From assembly GCF_024198235.1 (NCBI RefSeq), contig NZ_JAKCFB010000001.1:124001-188000 (forward strand): a DNA stretch of 64,000 nt, given 5' to 3'. The notes under the pieces were generated by a model. It did no database searches. It saw nothing but the letters and a program-made list of their open reading frames with translations, and was not told the DNA's origin. The translations under genes and the position numbers were made by a program. Shown piece after piece: positions 45,901 through 54,348 of the stretch. The number at the start of each line of letters is the position of its first letter. The stretch's first letter is position 1. This stretch comes from Myxococcus dinghuensis (GTDB lineage Bacteria; Myxococcota; Myxococcia; Myxococcales; Myxococcaceae).

Positions 45901-47352
45901 ATGAACAACTCCAGGTCCTGGCTCGCGGTGGTCGCGGCGTTCGCATTCGTCACCTCTGGCTGTGATGACGGCGATCCGCCGGAGGCGAAGAAGGTCGCGG
46001 ACATCGCCGCGGGCCGGTCGGCGGAGGTGGTGCGGGGCGTCAGCAGCAGCCTGCGGAAGGCGAGCGGCGCGACGTCGCTGGAGGGGCTGGACGACACGCT
46101 GGCGCTGTTCGGCGCGGGCTTCGCGGGCGTGCCGCTGCCGACGCTGCCGGTGGGGACCGACGGTTCGTCGCTGGCGGTCATGTTCGGCGAGGACGAGACG
46201 GACGCGCAGGCGGAGCGGCTGGCGAAGTACCTGCGCGAGCGCGTCTTCACCGAGGCCAACGTGGAGTCGACGGAGGGCAACTCCACCGTCTTCCGGCTCG
46301 AGGGGGCGCAGGTCTGCACGGATGGCTGGGGCAGCGCGGACGCGGGCTGTGTCCGCTTCGTGGACGACACCCAGCTGCGTGTTCGCGCGACGAGCCTGGG
46401 GGGCGACGCCCTGGAGCTGGAGCTGCTCATCGGCGCGAAGAAGGCGGACCCGCTGGCCCTGCGCTTCCTGCCGAAGGTCGTCTCGCTGGTGCTGGACCTG
46501 GGCGGGCTGAAGGGCGCCGCGGAGCAGCTCGACCCGCAGGTGGCCGCGCTCCTTCCCAAGGTGATGGTGGGGCAGTTGGAGCTGCGGGTGACGAAGGAGG
46601 CGGAGGCGCATTGGATCCTCACCAGCGCCATCCTCGAGGCGCTGCGGCTGGAGCTGGGCGTGGAGGGCAGCACCTTCGCGTTCTCCTCCGCGCGGTCGGA
46701 GGCGCTGGCGGAGCTGGAGGTGGACGCCGCGGCGGACCGCGTGCGGTACGCGCTGGACCTGAACACCACGGAGGTGCGCCTGCCGTACTCGGGGCTGGCG
46801 CCTTCGCTGCGTGGCAAGGACTGGACGGTGTCGCTGGCGGGCCTGTCGTACTCGGTCGAGTCCACCCCGGACGCGAAGGACTTCACGGTGAAGCACCTGG
46901 GCCTGGGGAATGGGCAGAGCTACGTGGGGCTCGGCACCGACAAGCTCGTGACGCTGGACCTCAACTCGCAGTCGGGTCGGCACTTCGACCTGACGCTGAC
47001 GACCGACGCGAACGGCCTGCCGTTGGTGAAGGTGCAGCCGGAGTTCGACCTGGTGGCGCGCTTCTTCCTGTCGCCGCTCGCGGCCGACGCCTCGATGGAG
47101 ATTCCCGCGGCGTATGCGGACGCCTCGTACCGGCTGCGCCTGAGCGGCGGTGAGGGCGGACCGAGCCTGCGCGCCGTCCCCGCCAACAGCGCCACGGGCT
47201 TCAAGGGGGGCATGCAGGTGGTGACGGGCGGGCTGCAACTGTCCGCCGGGGACGTGCGGGTGGAGGTGGGGCAGGGGCAGTGCCTCGTGGCGACCACGCC
47301 TTCCTCCGAGGGCTCGTTGCTGACGTACCTGGGGCAGGGGAGCTGCGAGTAG
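45901..47352 (+). CDS. Lipoprotein of unknown function
   Basis: A 483-residue lipoprotein (FVTSGC, Cys20). The ATG at 45901 follows AAGGAGC. After an Ala-rich linker the protein is rich in amphipathic helices and long beta strands (VRYALDLNTTEVRLPYSGL, DFTVKHLGLGNGQSYVGL), with four Cys in total after the lipobox. No known domain or catalytic motif was seen. A strong terminator follows. Related-looking neighbours suggest a cell-envelope role, but nothing more can be said. Confidence 0.72.
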   Translation: MNNSRSWLAVVAAFAFVTSGCDDGDPPEAKKVADIAAGRSAEVVRGVSSSLRKASGATSLEGLDDTLALFGAGFAGVPLPTLPVGTDGSSLAVMFGEDETDAQAERLAKYLRERVFTEANVESTEGNSTVFRLEGAQVCTDGWGSADAGCVRFVDDTQLRVRATSLGGDALELELLIGAKKADPLALRFLPKVVSLVLDLGGLKGAAEQLDPQVAALLPKVMVGQLELRVTKEAEAHWILTSAILEALRLELGVEGSTFAFSSARSEALAELEVDAAADRVRYALDLNTTEVRLPYSGLAPSLRGKDWTVSLAGLSYSVESTPDAKDFTVKHLGLGNGQSYVGLGTDKLVTLDLNSQSGRHFDLTLTTDANGLPLVKVQPEFDLVARFFLSPLAADASMEIPAAYADASYRLRLSGGEGGPSLRAVPANSATGFKGGMQVVTGGLQLSAGDVRVEVGQGQCLVATTPSSEGSLLTYLGQGSCE

Positions 47353-47379
47353 CGCCGAATCGTCTTTCGCAGTCGTGCG

Positions 47380-47422
47380 AGGGCCGCGCCCATTCCAAGG
47401 GGGGCGCGGCCCTCTTCTTTTC
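47380..47422 (+). terminator. Rho-independent terminator
   Basis: A 12-base perfect stem (AGGGCCGCGCCC at 47380-47391, GGGCGCGGCCCT at 47402-47413) with a 10-base loop is followed by CTTCTTTTC. It lies 27 bases after the lipoprotein stop. Confidence 0.9.
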
Positions 47423-47630
47423 GGGCCCTCCACCACGGGATGCCGCGCCCTCTGGCGGCGCTTCACGGAAGCGGGCATGGAATGGATTGCTCGTGAGCGC
47501 GCGAGGGGCGTCAGTGCCAGGCGGTCATGCCGCGTCGCGGCGTGCGGGACACGATGTCTGGGTGGGGCGGGAGTTTGGCTATGCTCCTGGTGGCCGCGGA
47601 CTCGCGCCGTGGCCCTCCGGGGGGAGTGCC

Positions 47631-48941
47631 ATGCGGAATGCCTCGCAGTGGCTGTCGATGGTGCGACTGTGCCTGGTCTCGGGTGTCTGGCTCTGGAGCG
47701 GCCCGAGCCTCGCGTTCGAGCGGACCCTGAGTCTCCAAGGTGATTCGGCCGCCATCGCCCTGTTCCATCCCGACGACCTCGCCCCTCACCAGACGGAGCC
47801 TCAGCGCTGGCCGTGGCTCACGTTCTCCGTCCAGCCCGACCTCGAGGCCGGCAGGCTCGTCTGTTTCGAGAGCACGCTCGACGGTCCCTTCAAGGTCCGT
47901 GTCACGCAAGGAGGACTCACCGCGAGGGAGAAGCGGTGGAAGCTGGCGACCTGGACCTTCCGCCTGGAGGTCCAGCACGGCCGGGTGTTGCTCGACGGCG
48001 CGGAGAAGCTCCCACACGGTGAGCATCCCGAGCCGCTGCCGCCCGAGAGTGACCCGCGCTGGCTCCCCGTTCCCAACGGGCGGTATCGGGTGACGGTCCA
48101 GTCCCTCCGGTGGAACCGCGAGCCCGGCGCCCTGGCGCGGGATGGGACTGCGACGGAGCGGGCGTTGCCGGCCTTCGTGGTGCGGCTCGAGCCGGTGGCG
48201 GACTTCGGCAAGGTCCCCGCCCAGGGCGCCATGCCTCGCTTCGATTTCGCGGCGGAGCCGGCGGTGGCGCGCGTGCCCAGCGCGGCCGCTGGCAACCGCT
48301 TCGACGAGTGGCGCAGCACGCTGCCCACCGCGGGACAGCGGGTCGCGGTCCTCGTGGAGCCGGAGGTGCCCGTGGTGCCGTCCTTCGACGCGACGTGGGC
48401 GCTGACCCCAGAGGTCGCCGCGTCGCTGCTCTCCGACGTCCCCGGCAAGGGCATCAAGCCTCGCTACGTCGTCGTCATCCCCTCGCTGGATCGCGCGCAC
48501 GTGGGCGTGTTGGCCTCGGTGGGGACCGTGCCGGGTTCCGTCGGTGGCGAGGCTGGCCAGGTGAACTTCAACGCGGATGCGCTCGTCCGGCTCGACAACC
48601 TCGAACAAGAGGGAGCGCGCCTGCTCGCCACGGTGAAGGCCTTCGAGCGGCGCAAGGGCCCCGTCGCGCCCGAGGCGCTGACGGAGCTGCGGTCCACCTT
48701 CGCCGGATACGCGGCGAGGGATGCCGCGTACCGGAGTCGCGGTGCGTTCGCCGGCTTCGAGGCCCGGTCGTTCCAGGAGATGGACTCCCCCGAGGGGATG
48801 TCGCACTTCCTGCTTCGCTACGTGCCGATGCCTTCGCGGACGCGCTGGGAGGTGTTGCTCCTGCCGACCTCGGAGCGGCTGCACCGACTGCAAGCGCTCC
48901 TCGGCGCGACAGGAGGCATGGCGCGGACCGACGAGCCCTGA
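47631..48941 (+). CDS. Exported protein of unknown function
   Basis: A 436-residue protein with a signal peptide (LWSGPSLAFE). GGGGGGAG precedes the ATG at 47631, and a CTATGCT promoter-like box lies at 47579-47585. The mature part is beta-rich with few Cys (WLTFSVQPDLEAG, RYRVTVQSLRWNREPG) and a Trp/Asp-rich middle (FDATWALTPEVAASLL); no domain is recognised. Its last 124 bases overlap the end of the convergent LanM-like gene, which is unusual. Confidence 0.65.
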   Translation: MRNASQWLSMVRLCLVSGVWLWSGPSLAFERTLSLQGDSAAIALFHPDDLAPHQTEPQRWPWLTFSVQPDLEAGRLVCFESTLDGPFKVRVTQGGLTAREKRWKLATWTFRLEVQHGRVLLDGAEKLPHGEHPEPLPPESDPRWLPVPNGRYRVTVQSLRWNREPGALARDGTATERALPAFVVRLEPVADFGKVPAQGAMPRFDFAAEPAVARVPSAAAGNRFDEWRSTLPTAGQRVAVLVEPEVPVVPSFDATWALTPEVAASLLSDVPGKGIKPRYVVVIPSLDRAHVGVLASVGTVPGSVGGEAGQVNFNADALVRLDNLEQEGARLLATVKAFERRKGPVAPEALTELRSTFAGYAARDAAYRSRGAFAGFEARSFQEMDSPEGMSHFLLRYVPMPSRTRWEVLLLPTSERLHRLQALLGATGGMARTDEP

Positions 48942-50833
48942 CGGGAGCGACGAGGCAGCGCCTCCGCCCGCACGCTCAGCTCCCGGCGATTCCAGACGTA
49001 GACCAGCCGCCGCTCCAGCTCCTTCCAGTCGAAGGTGACCTGTCCGCGCTCGCGAGACCGCAGGTCGAGGTGGACGCCCAGGCGCGTGTCGGAGCGCGTG
49101 CCCGCGCCGACATCCGGGAAGACGAAGGCCACGGCGTCCCGCACCGCGGCGCCCAGGTTCATGAGGTCGAAGTGGCCTCCCTCGAGGACCGCTTGGGAGG
49201 GCGGCGGATGGGGCTCCGAGATTCGCTGAGGCCCCGCCCGACGCGCGGTCATCCGTCCGGGGCTCCCTCGCAGGTAGCGCAAGGGGCCGCCCGTGGCCTC
49301 CTTGAAGAAGTAGGGCACGTCGAGCCTGCGCAGTTGTTCCTGCTCCTCCGCGCTGAAGCGCGCGCTCCCCGAGCGCCGTGACGCCTGCTTCCTGGAGAGC
49401 AACTGGTCATCCAGCGCCTCGACGTAGTCCGTGGTGGCCTTGACCAGCACGCGGACCCGGTGGCCCGCGACGTTGCGACGCAAGAAGGCGGTGACGCGAG
49501 GCCGCTCCATCAGCAGGAGCGCCCACAGGTCGAACATGCCCCTCAGATACGAGGGCAGGTAGGCGCCGAAGCCGATATGGCCGCGCGTGTCTCCGATGAC
49601 GGAGCGCGCTTCCTGGCGTCCCCAGGGCTCGCGCCTCCTGCGCAGTTGGAGGCCTCCGGAGGGGGTCTCGAAGAAGCACGTGGAGGGGCCGTCCGCCGCG
49701 CACCATCGCGCCAGCCGCTCGAGCCCCACATGGTGGTTGCCGTGTTCCTGGACGTCGGAGACGAGGCCCGTCTCCGGCAGGCGACGCAGGGGCGAGAAGT
49801 ACAGCTCCAGGTCCACGGGGTAGAGCAGCGGTCGTCGCTCTCCGGGGCGCTGTCCCACGAGCAGGTTGCCCGCGTAGAGGTCCGCCACGCCCAGGGCGAA
49901 GCAGGCGGCGCTGAGGGCTCCGGCGTCGTGCCAGAAGCGCTCCGCCGCGCGCGGCTCGAGTCTGCACCCCTCCAGTTGCCTCCCGGCCGCGGACCTCAAG
50001 ACGCCCCATCGCCGGGGTCTCGGAATCCACTCATGCCAGGCGTAGTCGCGCCGGTCCGCGCCCCGCCCCGTGAAGATGCGCATCGTGGGGAGACACACCT
50101 TCCCCGCGGAGGGGGGCAGTGCATTGAGCAACTCGAACAGCGAGCCCCGACTCCCCGAGCGACGCTCCGAGAGGAAGAGCGCCTCTCCCCCGGCGGGGCG
50201 CGGCTTGTAGGCCACCGCGCCTCCACGCCGGAATTGGACACGCAACACGGCCTGTCGACCGTTGTGCGTCTCGTCGGGGTTGCTCCAGAGCCCCACCACG
50301 GGGCCGTCATAGCCATGCTTCCGGAAGAGCCCCGCCCGGACGTCTCGCGCCAGACGCTCCAGGAAGGTGGTGAAGAAGGCCTGGAAACCCTCGCAGAGGC
50401 GGCGAGGCTCCTCGGGGGGCTCGCTGGGCGGCGAGGCCGCGCACACCGAGAAGGCCTCGCGGAGCAGGGCGCCGAACAGGTCGGCGTTGGTGACGCGCAG
50501 GACGCTCCTGGCGAGGAGCCCGGGATGGCGTCGCGCCAGGTCCCCGCATGCGTGTCCGAGCGACTCCACCAACTCCACCCACGGATGGAACGCCGGTCTG
50601 TCCAGGACGCCGCGCAGGCGCGAGGCGTCATCCGCGCCAGCGAGTCGTCGTGAGGGGAAGAGGACGCCGTCGGGCCCGCGCTCGACCACGGGAGGGAACA
50701 GCTCTGCGCCCCGGCCTCGCTGGACGGCTCTCAGCAGGGCGCGGGTATACGGGGGCAGGGGGGTGGCGCGCGACGGGCGTCGCCTGGGCAGCGCCAGCAG
50801 CAGGTCCGCCTTGCCCGAGGTCGAGTGAGTCAT
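48818..50833 (-). CDS. LanM-type lanthipeptide dehydratase domain (DUF4135) without cyclase
   Basis: A 671-residue protein like the N-terminal half of LanM. The kinase-like site is complete by alignment with CylM: DETHNGR (Glu188/His190 for Asp252/His254), AYKPRP (Lys210 for Lys274), VADLYAGN (Asp318, Asn323 for Asp347, Asn352) and VDLELYF (Asp341 for Asp364). The elimination pair Arg506/Thr512 is kept as Arg461/Thr467 in RVLVKAT. It should phosphorylate and eliminate Ser/Thr side chains. The C-terminal LanC domain (about 400 residues with zinc Cys/His) is missing. The last 40 residues are low-complexity and overlap the opposite gene, so the true end is unsure. It is the last gene of the RiPP-like operon, 104 bases after the peptide gene. 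Confidence 0.82.
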   Translation of the reverse strand: MTHSTSGKADLLLALPRRRPSRATPLPPYTRALLRAVQRGRGAELFPPVVERGPDGVLFPSRRLAGADDASRLRGVLDRPAFHPWVELVESLGHACGDLARRHPGLLARSVLRVTNADLFGALLREAFSVCAASPPSEPPEEPRRLCEGFQAFFTTFLERLARDVRAGLFRKHGYDGPVVGLWSNPDETHNGRQAVLRVQFRRGGAVAYKPRPAGGEALFLSERRSGSRGSLFELLNALPPSAGKVCLPTMRIFTGRGADRRDYAWHEWIPRPRRWGVLRSAAGRQLEGCRLEPRAAERFWHDAGALSAACFALGVADLYAGNLLVGQRPGERRPLLYPVDLELYFSPLRRLPETGLVSDVQEHGNHHVGLERLARWCAADGPSTCFFETPSGGLQLRRRREPWGRQEARSVIGDTRGHIGFGAYLPSYLRGMFDLWALLLMERPRVTAFLRRNVAGHRVRVLVKATTDYVEALDDQLLSRKQASRRSGSARFSAEEQEQLRRLDVPYFFKEATGGPLRYLRGSPGRMTARRAGPQRISEPHPPPSQAVLEGGHFDLMNLGAAVRDAVAFVFPDVGAGTRSDTRLGVHLDLRSRERGQVTFDWKELERRLVYVWNRRELSVRAEALPRRSRQGSSVRAMPPVAPRSACSRCSRSEVGRSNTSQRVREGIGT

Positions 50834-50937
50834 CCGCCGTGAAAGACACAGGCGCGAATCGACCGAATCGATCCGCGCCCGTGTTCAGACGGCGAAGCGC
50901 GGCGAGCGGAGCGTCGCCCGCCGGCTCCGCTGCCGTC

Positions 50938-51093
50938 CTAGACGCAGTAGATGGCCCTGGAACAGGTGGCGCGACCCTTGGTGGATTGGGGAAGTGTGGT
51001 CTTCTCCATCGTCTCCATCAGTTGGGTCAGCTTCTGCTTGGCCTGCTTCGACGACCGGGCGTTCTTGGGCTTCGTCTTCTTCGCGGCAGCCAT
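50938..51093 (-). CDS. Candidate RiPP precursor peptide, 51 residues
   Basis: A short gene easily missed by length cut-offs. ATG at 51093 has GGAGGAG at proper spacing. The leader is Lys-rich and helical (MAAAKKTKPK to QAKQKLTQLMETMEK). A Ser/Thr stretch and Gly follow (TTLPQSTKG), then the end RATCSRAIYCV. Thr43 and Ser45 can be dehydrated; Cys44 and Cys50 can form thioether rings; Arg41/46 or Tyr49 are candidates for hydroxylation. It lies between two modifying-enzyme genes on the same strand, 75 bases after the oxygenase stop and 104 before the dehydratase. The precursor role is inferred from position and composition; the cleavage site is a guess. Confidence 0.78.
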   Translation of the reverse strand: MAAAKKTKPKNARSSKQAKQKLTQLMETMEKTTLPQSTKGRATCSRAIYCV

Positions 51094-51168
51094 GGCACTC
51101 CTCCGTCGTGGTGTAGGGACAGCTTGGATAGCGTCGGCTGTTCAATCCCTGTCGTCAATGCCGGGTCG

Positions 51169-52485
51169 TCATGCGCTGGCATCCGCTCGGGCAATCGCGC
51201 GGCAGGCTTGAAGCTTTTCCAGGACACTGCGCATTCCCTCACGCGTTGCGGCAAGGTGGGTGTCGTCGCGACGTGTCTTGCGTTCAGCGCGAAAGGCCTC
51301 GAGCAACGTTCCGACCTGGGCCTCGTGGCCGGTGTTGAGCATGGAGAAGAACCTGGCGAGTGCCTTTCCCCCACCCGAGCCATGCCAGACATGGCCGTTC
51401 GCGGCGCAACTCCAGTCTCGGGGGCCCCGCTGCTCGAAGAGGATGGAGACCCCCGGCGCCACACGGACGAGTGCTTCATCCCCGAGTCGTCCGGCCGGAG
51501 CGTGGGGCGGTACGGGCTCGAATCCGCCAGCGGAAGCCCGCTTGAGCCAGGCGGCCTGGATGTTGAGCCGGGCCTCGCGGGGGTGACTCGCGTCACGGAG
51601 GGCCGACAGGGCCTCCGTGAAGGCGGCGGGCAACGACGCGGAGAGGCGTCCGTCCCGGGTGAGCGCGCCACGCGTCAGCATGGGCGCTGGCCTCCGGGGA
51701 GGTCGTGGGGCCCGCGCCCGGGAGGGCCCAGCGCCCATCACATCCTGGACGGAATAGAGCGGCCGGTGCTCGGTGATGGGAATGCCGATGTTCAAGCTGG
51801 TGGTGACCTGGGCGCCGACGCTCTCGCCCACGTGGTAGTAGGTCGAGGGCCAGTAGAGGATGTCGCCCGGCTCGACCTCCGCGGCGAAGGAGCTCGCCAG
51901 ATAGGGGGCGTAGTCGAGCACCGTGGAGACGTCCTCCTTCCAGGGCCGCTTCTTCCAGAAGCGCATCCGCTTGCGGCCTCGCAGCGCGAAGAGGAACGTG
52001 GTGAAGCGGTCCAGGTGGACACCCACGGGGCTGTGCTCGTAGTTGCCGTGGAAGAGCGTGGTGATGCCTCCCGTGAGCGGCAGGCCGACGCGCCGCCAGA
52101 GTCCGGAGAAGAAGTCGCGCTCCTGGTCCCAGAGTCCGAAGGCGGAGGCGTGCAGACGGGAGAGGATGAGGGCATACCGGCGCCCGTCGAGCAGGGGCGC
52201 GAGCCGGGCGTCGTACCCGTCGAAGCCGCCATCCTCGGCGCGAGGCAGCCACGGGGCGAGCACGTGCTGCTTCATCTTCTCCACGGTGACGGTGACGTCC
52301 GACCGGGCCTGGGGCGCGGACCCATCCTCCAGATGAGGTCGGGACGCCTCCGTCGCCGCTTCGAAGATGGCTTCGAAGGTGAACGGGGCTTCGGCGGGTT
52401 GGCGGTACAGCACCGGCTTGCGGTTCCAGTAACGCCTGACGAAGACATCCCAGTCGAAGCGGTGGGCGACCTCGATGGTGGGCAT
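51169..52485 (-). CDS. JmjC/cupin 2-oxoglutarate oxygenase (RoxA/cupin_4-like)
   Basis: A 438-residue protein of the bacterial ribosomal-oxygenase-like JmjC group. The iron site is readable: VHLDRF (His157, Asp159) and YYHVGES (His218), placed as in cupin_4/YcfD enzymes, with a strand FLFALRGRKRMRFWKK following the HxD. The N-terminus (FDWDVFVRRYWNRKPVLYRQ) is the family's usual entry. The C-terminal half is a helical and winged-helix-like region. Related enzymes hydroxylate Arg or His in proteins, so the precursor peptide is a plausible substrate. Its start is three bases after the previous stop, so it is co-translated with the degenerate partner. Confidence 0.82.
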   Translation of the reverse strand: MPTIEVAHRFDWDVFVRRYWNRKPVLYRQPAEAPFTFEAIFEAATEASRPHLEDGSAPQARSDVTVTVEKMKQHVLAPWLPRAEDGGFDGYDARLAPLLDGRRYALILSRLHASAFGLWDQERDFFSGLWRRVGLPLTGGITTLFHGNYEHSPVGVHLDRFTTFLFALRGRKRMRFWKKRPWKEDVSTVLDYAPYLASSFAAEVEPGDILYWPSTYYHVGESVGAQVTTSLNIGIPITEHRPLYSVQDVMGAGPSRARAPRPPRRPAPMLTRGALTRDGRLSASLPAAFTEALSALRDASHPREARLNIQAAWLKRASAGGFEPVPPHAPAGRLGDEALVRVAPGVSILFEQRGPRDWSCAANGHVWHGSGGGKALARFFSMLNTGHEAQVGTLLEAFRAERKTRRDDTHLAATREGMRSVLEKLQACRAIARADASA

Positions 52486-52488
52486 GGG

Positions 52489-53667
52489 TCAGCCTCCTCC
52501 CTGGCGGACGACCTGAATCCCTCTCAACTGGTGGAGGCGCCCCAGCACGGTCCTCAGCTCGGCGCGCTCGCGGCCCCGCTTCGCCGTGGCGCACAGGGCA
52601 CCGACGGTGGGCGGCTCGTCGTCGTCCAGGGCCTCGAGTAGCCTCCGGGCCTGGGACGTTCCGAGTCCGGGGAAGACATGCCCATGCAGGGCCCAGATCC
52701 ACGGCCCCGTTCGTTCCCGCATCCGAACGAGGTTCCCCCGGAGCTGGCCGCGCACGTGCTGCGCGTCCGTCAGGGGCGCTGGTGTGTCGGGTGCGGGCGC
52801 GGGGTCCAGGCCACACGCGCTCACGCGGCGGGCCCAGACGATGCGCAGGGCCTGCTGGAGGTCCTGTTCGCGGGCCAGGGCGCGCAGCGCGTCCGCGGTC
52901 CGTTCGAGGAGCGGGATGCGCGGGGCGCGCGCGGTGTCCGCGAAAGGCAGGTAGGGCACCTCCTCGTCATGGGCGAGCCGGTCTTCGAGCAGGGACAGCA
53001 GCACGTCCTGGACGACCTCGGTGGGGTGGCTGGCCTGGAGGGGAATCGCCAGGCGGACCGCCATGCATTCCTCCAGGGACTCCACACGATGGAGCTGCCT
53101 CGAGGGGAGATACAGAAGTTGTCCCGCGTGGGCCGTCAGCGGCGCGTCACCGTCCGCGTGCGAGACGAGGAGCGTTCCGTGGAGCACGAGCAGGAGGACC
53201 GAGTGATGCTCGCGGCGCGCCAGTCCTGGCGGGGGACGGTGGCCCTGCCCCACGAGGAGCTCACAGCCGATGGGGAGGACAGGGACCCCGACCCGTTCGA
53301 GCAATCCCCGGAGGAAACCTCGCAGGGTGTTCCAGCGCGCGAAGTCGAGCAGGAAGGGTTGTTCGACGAGCAACTCGAAGGGCTGTCCCCCGAGCCCGCT
53401 GGCCGCGCGGCGCAGATAGTCTTCGACGCTCGCGTCCTCTCGTCCGGGCAACAGCGTGCCCGGTCCGGTGAGCTGTCCATCCGCGACGTGGAGGCGGACA
53501 TCGGGCAGCGTCCGGAAGCGCGTGCCGAAGCGGAAGGGTGCGCAGAGCTCGATGAGGGCGCGGAACGTCGCGTCGGTGGGGAGGAGGGGTGCGCCGAGGG
53601 ACAGGGTCGTGGGCGCGCGCTCCCAGTGGCGACGCACGAAAGGCTGCCAGTCCACTCCGCGGCTCAT
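52489..53667 (-). CDS. Degenerate JmjC/cupin protein, partner of the intact oxygenase
   Basis: A 392-residue homologue of its neighbour, starting MSRGVDWQPFVRRHWERAP like the entry segment of the other. At the iron site the HxD motif reads RRE (LARREHHSVLLLVLHG), while the distal His is kept (SRQLHRVES). It may therefore be inactive, use a Glu ligand, or serve as a substrate-binding subunit. The C-terminal part (TPAPLTDAQHVRGQLRGNL) parallels the winged-helix region of the partner. GGAG precedes ATG 53667; a TTG 15 bases upstream would overlap the DUF6624 gene. It is in the same operon as all members of this locus. Confidence 0.75.
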   Translation of the reverse strand: MSRGVDWQPFVRRHWERAPTTLSLGAPLLPTDATFRALIELCAPFRFGTRFRTLPDVRLHVADGQLTGPGTLLPGREDASVEDYLRRAASGLGGQPFELLVEQPFLLDFARWNTLRGFLRGLLERVGVPVLPIGCELLVGQGHRPPPGLARREHHSVLLLVLHGTLLVSHADGDAPLTAHAGQLLYLPSRQLHRVESLEECMAVRLAIPLQASHPTEVVQDVLLSLLEDRLAHDEEVPYLPFADTARAPRIPLLERTADALRALAREQDLQQALRIVWARRVSACGLDPAPAPDTPAPLTDAQHVRGQLRGNLVRMRERTGPWIWALHGHVFPGLGTSQARRLLEALDDDEPPTVGALCATAKRGRERAELRTVLGRLHQLRGIQVVRQGGG

Positions 53668-53678
53668 CGCTGCTCCGG

Positions 53679-54257
53679 TCAAGAAGGCGGGAAGCGCTGT
53701 CTGAGCTTGCGAGCGTAGAGGCTCAAGGAGGTCAGCTCCATCTGTTTCCTCCTCGCGTCGACCGTGTCTGGCTTTTCAAGGGGATACGGAACGAGCACGC
53801 CCTTCACCTCGCGGAACTTCGTCCCATAGCGCTGTTTCTTTCCAGCACGCAGCAGGACGACATCGGTGAGGTAGGCCACCTGTCGCAGGGGGACGTCCCC
53901 TCGGGCCGCGGCCGCGCGGAGCATTCGCAGACATCGTCGCTGGAACGAGGGTGCGCATTGCGAATGCTGGAGGAGGCGGCACGCGGCCTCCGAGGCGGCC
54001 GGGCCGACCAGGGTTCGCCCGGGCCAGCCGTGTTCGGCCACCACCCGCCGCAGCCACGCGACGCCCGCCGCGTCCAGCTCCGCCAACTGGCGCGAGAGCT
54101 TCCGGTCCTTGAACCGCGTCGCGACCCAGGCCTGCCGCAGCGTGCTGTCGAGACGGTCGAAGCGCAGCAACTGCTGGCGAAGCTCCCGCCCCGTCGCGGT
54201 GAGGACCGGCGCGCGGCGAGGGGGCGCCGCGCTCGTTCTGGAGTCACGTCGGGGCAT
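53679..54257 (-). CDS. DUF6624 protein, first gene of the RiPP-like operon
   Basis: A 192-residue protein with the DUF6624 pattern: HGWPGRTLVG (76-85), LLQHSQCAPSFQ (95-106), VAYLTDVVL and the end motif KQRYGTKF (141-148). The family's function is unknown; its conserved Gln-His and YGT residues look like a binding or catalytic site. The N-terminus is basic and Arg/Pro-rich. The ATG at 54257 was chosen for position; its stop is 11 bases from the next ATG, so it belongs to the operon. It may help process or handle the peptide, which is speculation. Confidence 0.78.
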   Translation of the reverse strand: MPRRDSRTSAAPPRRAPVLTATGRELRQQLLRFDRLDSTLRQAWVATRFKDRKLSRQLAELDAAGVAWLRRVVAEHGWPGRTLVGPAASEAACRLLQHSQCAPSFQRRCLRMLRAAAARGDVPLRQVAYLTDVVLLRAGKKQRYGTKFREVKGVLVPYPLEKPDTVDARRKQMELTSLSLYARKLRQRFPPS

Positions 54258-54348
54258 GGACGCGGGACCTCGAGGGCTCGACCCTAACGTGCTCCGAGCC
54301 CGCGAGGCCACCGGTCCGCCCTGCGCGGATGGCGCCCGCGAGGCGGTC

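Noticed and set aside
50885-51145. 86-residue minus-strand frame overlapping the peptide gene
   Set aside because: It is in another frame, has no ribosome site, and lacks the coding bias of the locus.
50951-51211. 86-residue plus-strand frame antisense to the peptide gene
   Set aside because: It has hydrophobic stretches but no ribosome site; the minus-strand 51-codon gene has GGAGGAG and operon context.
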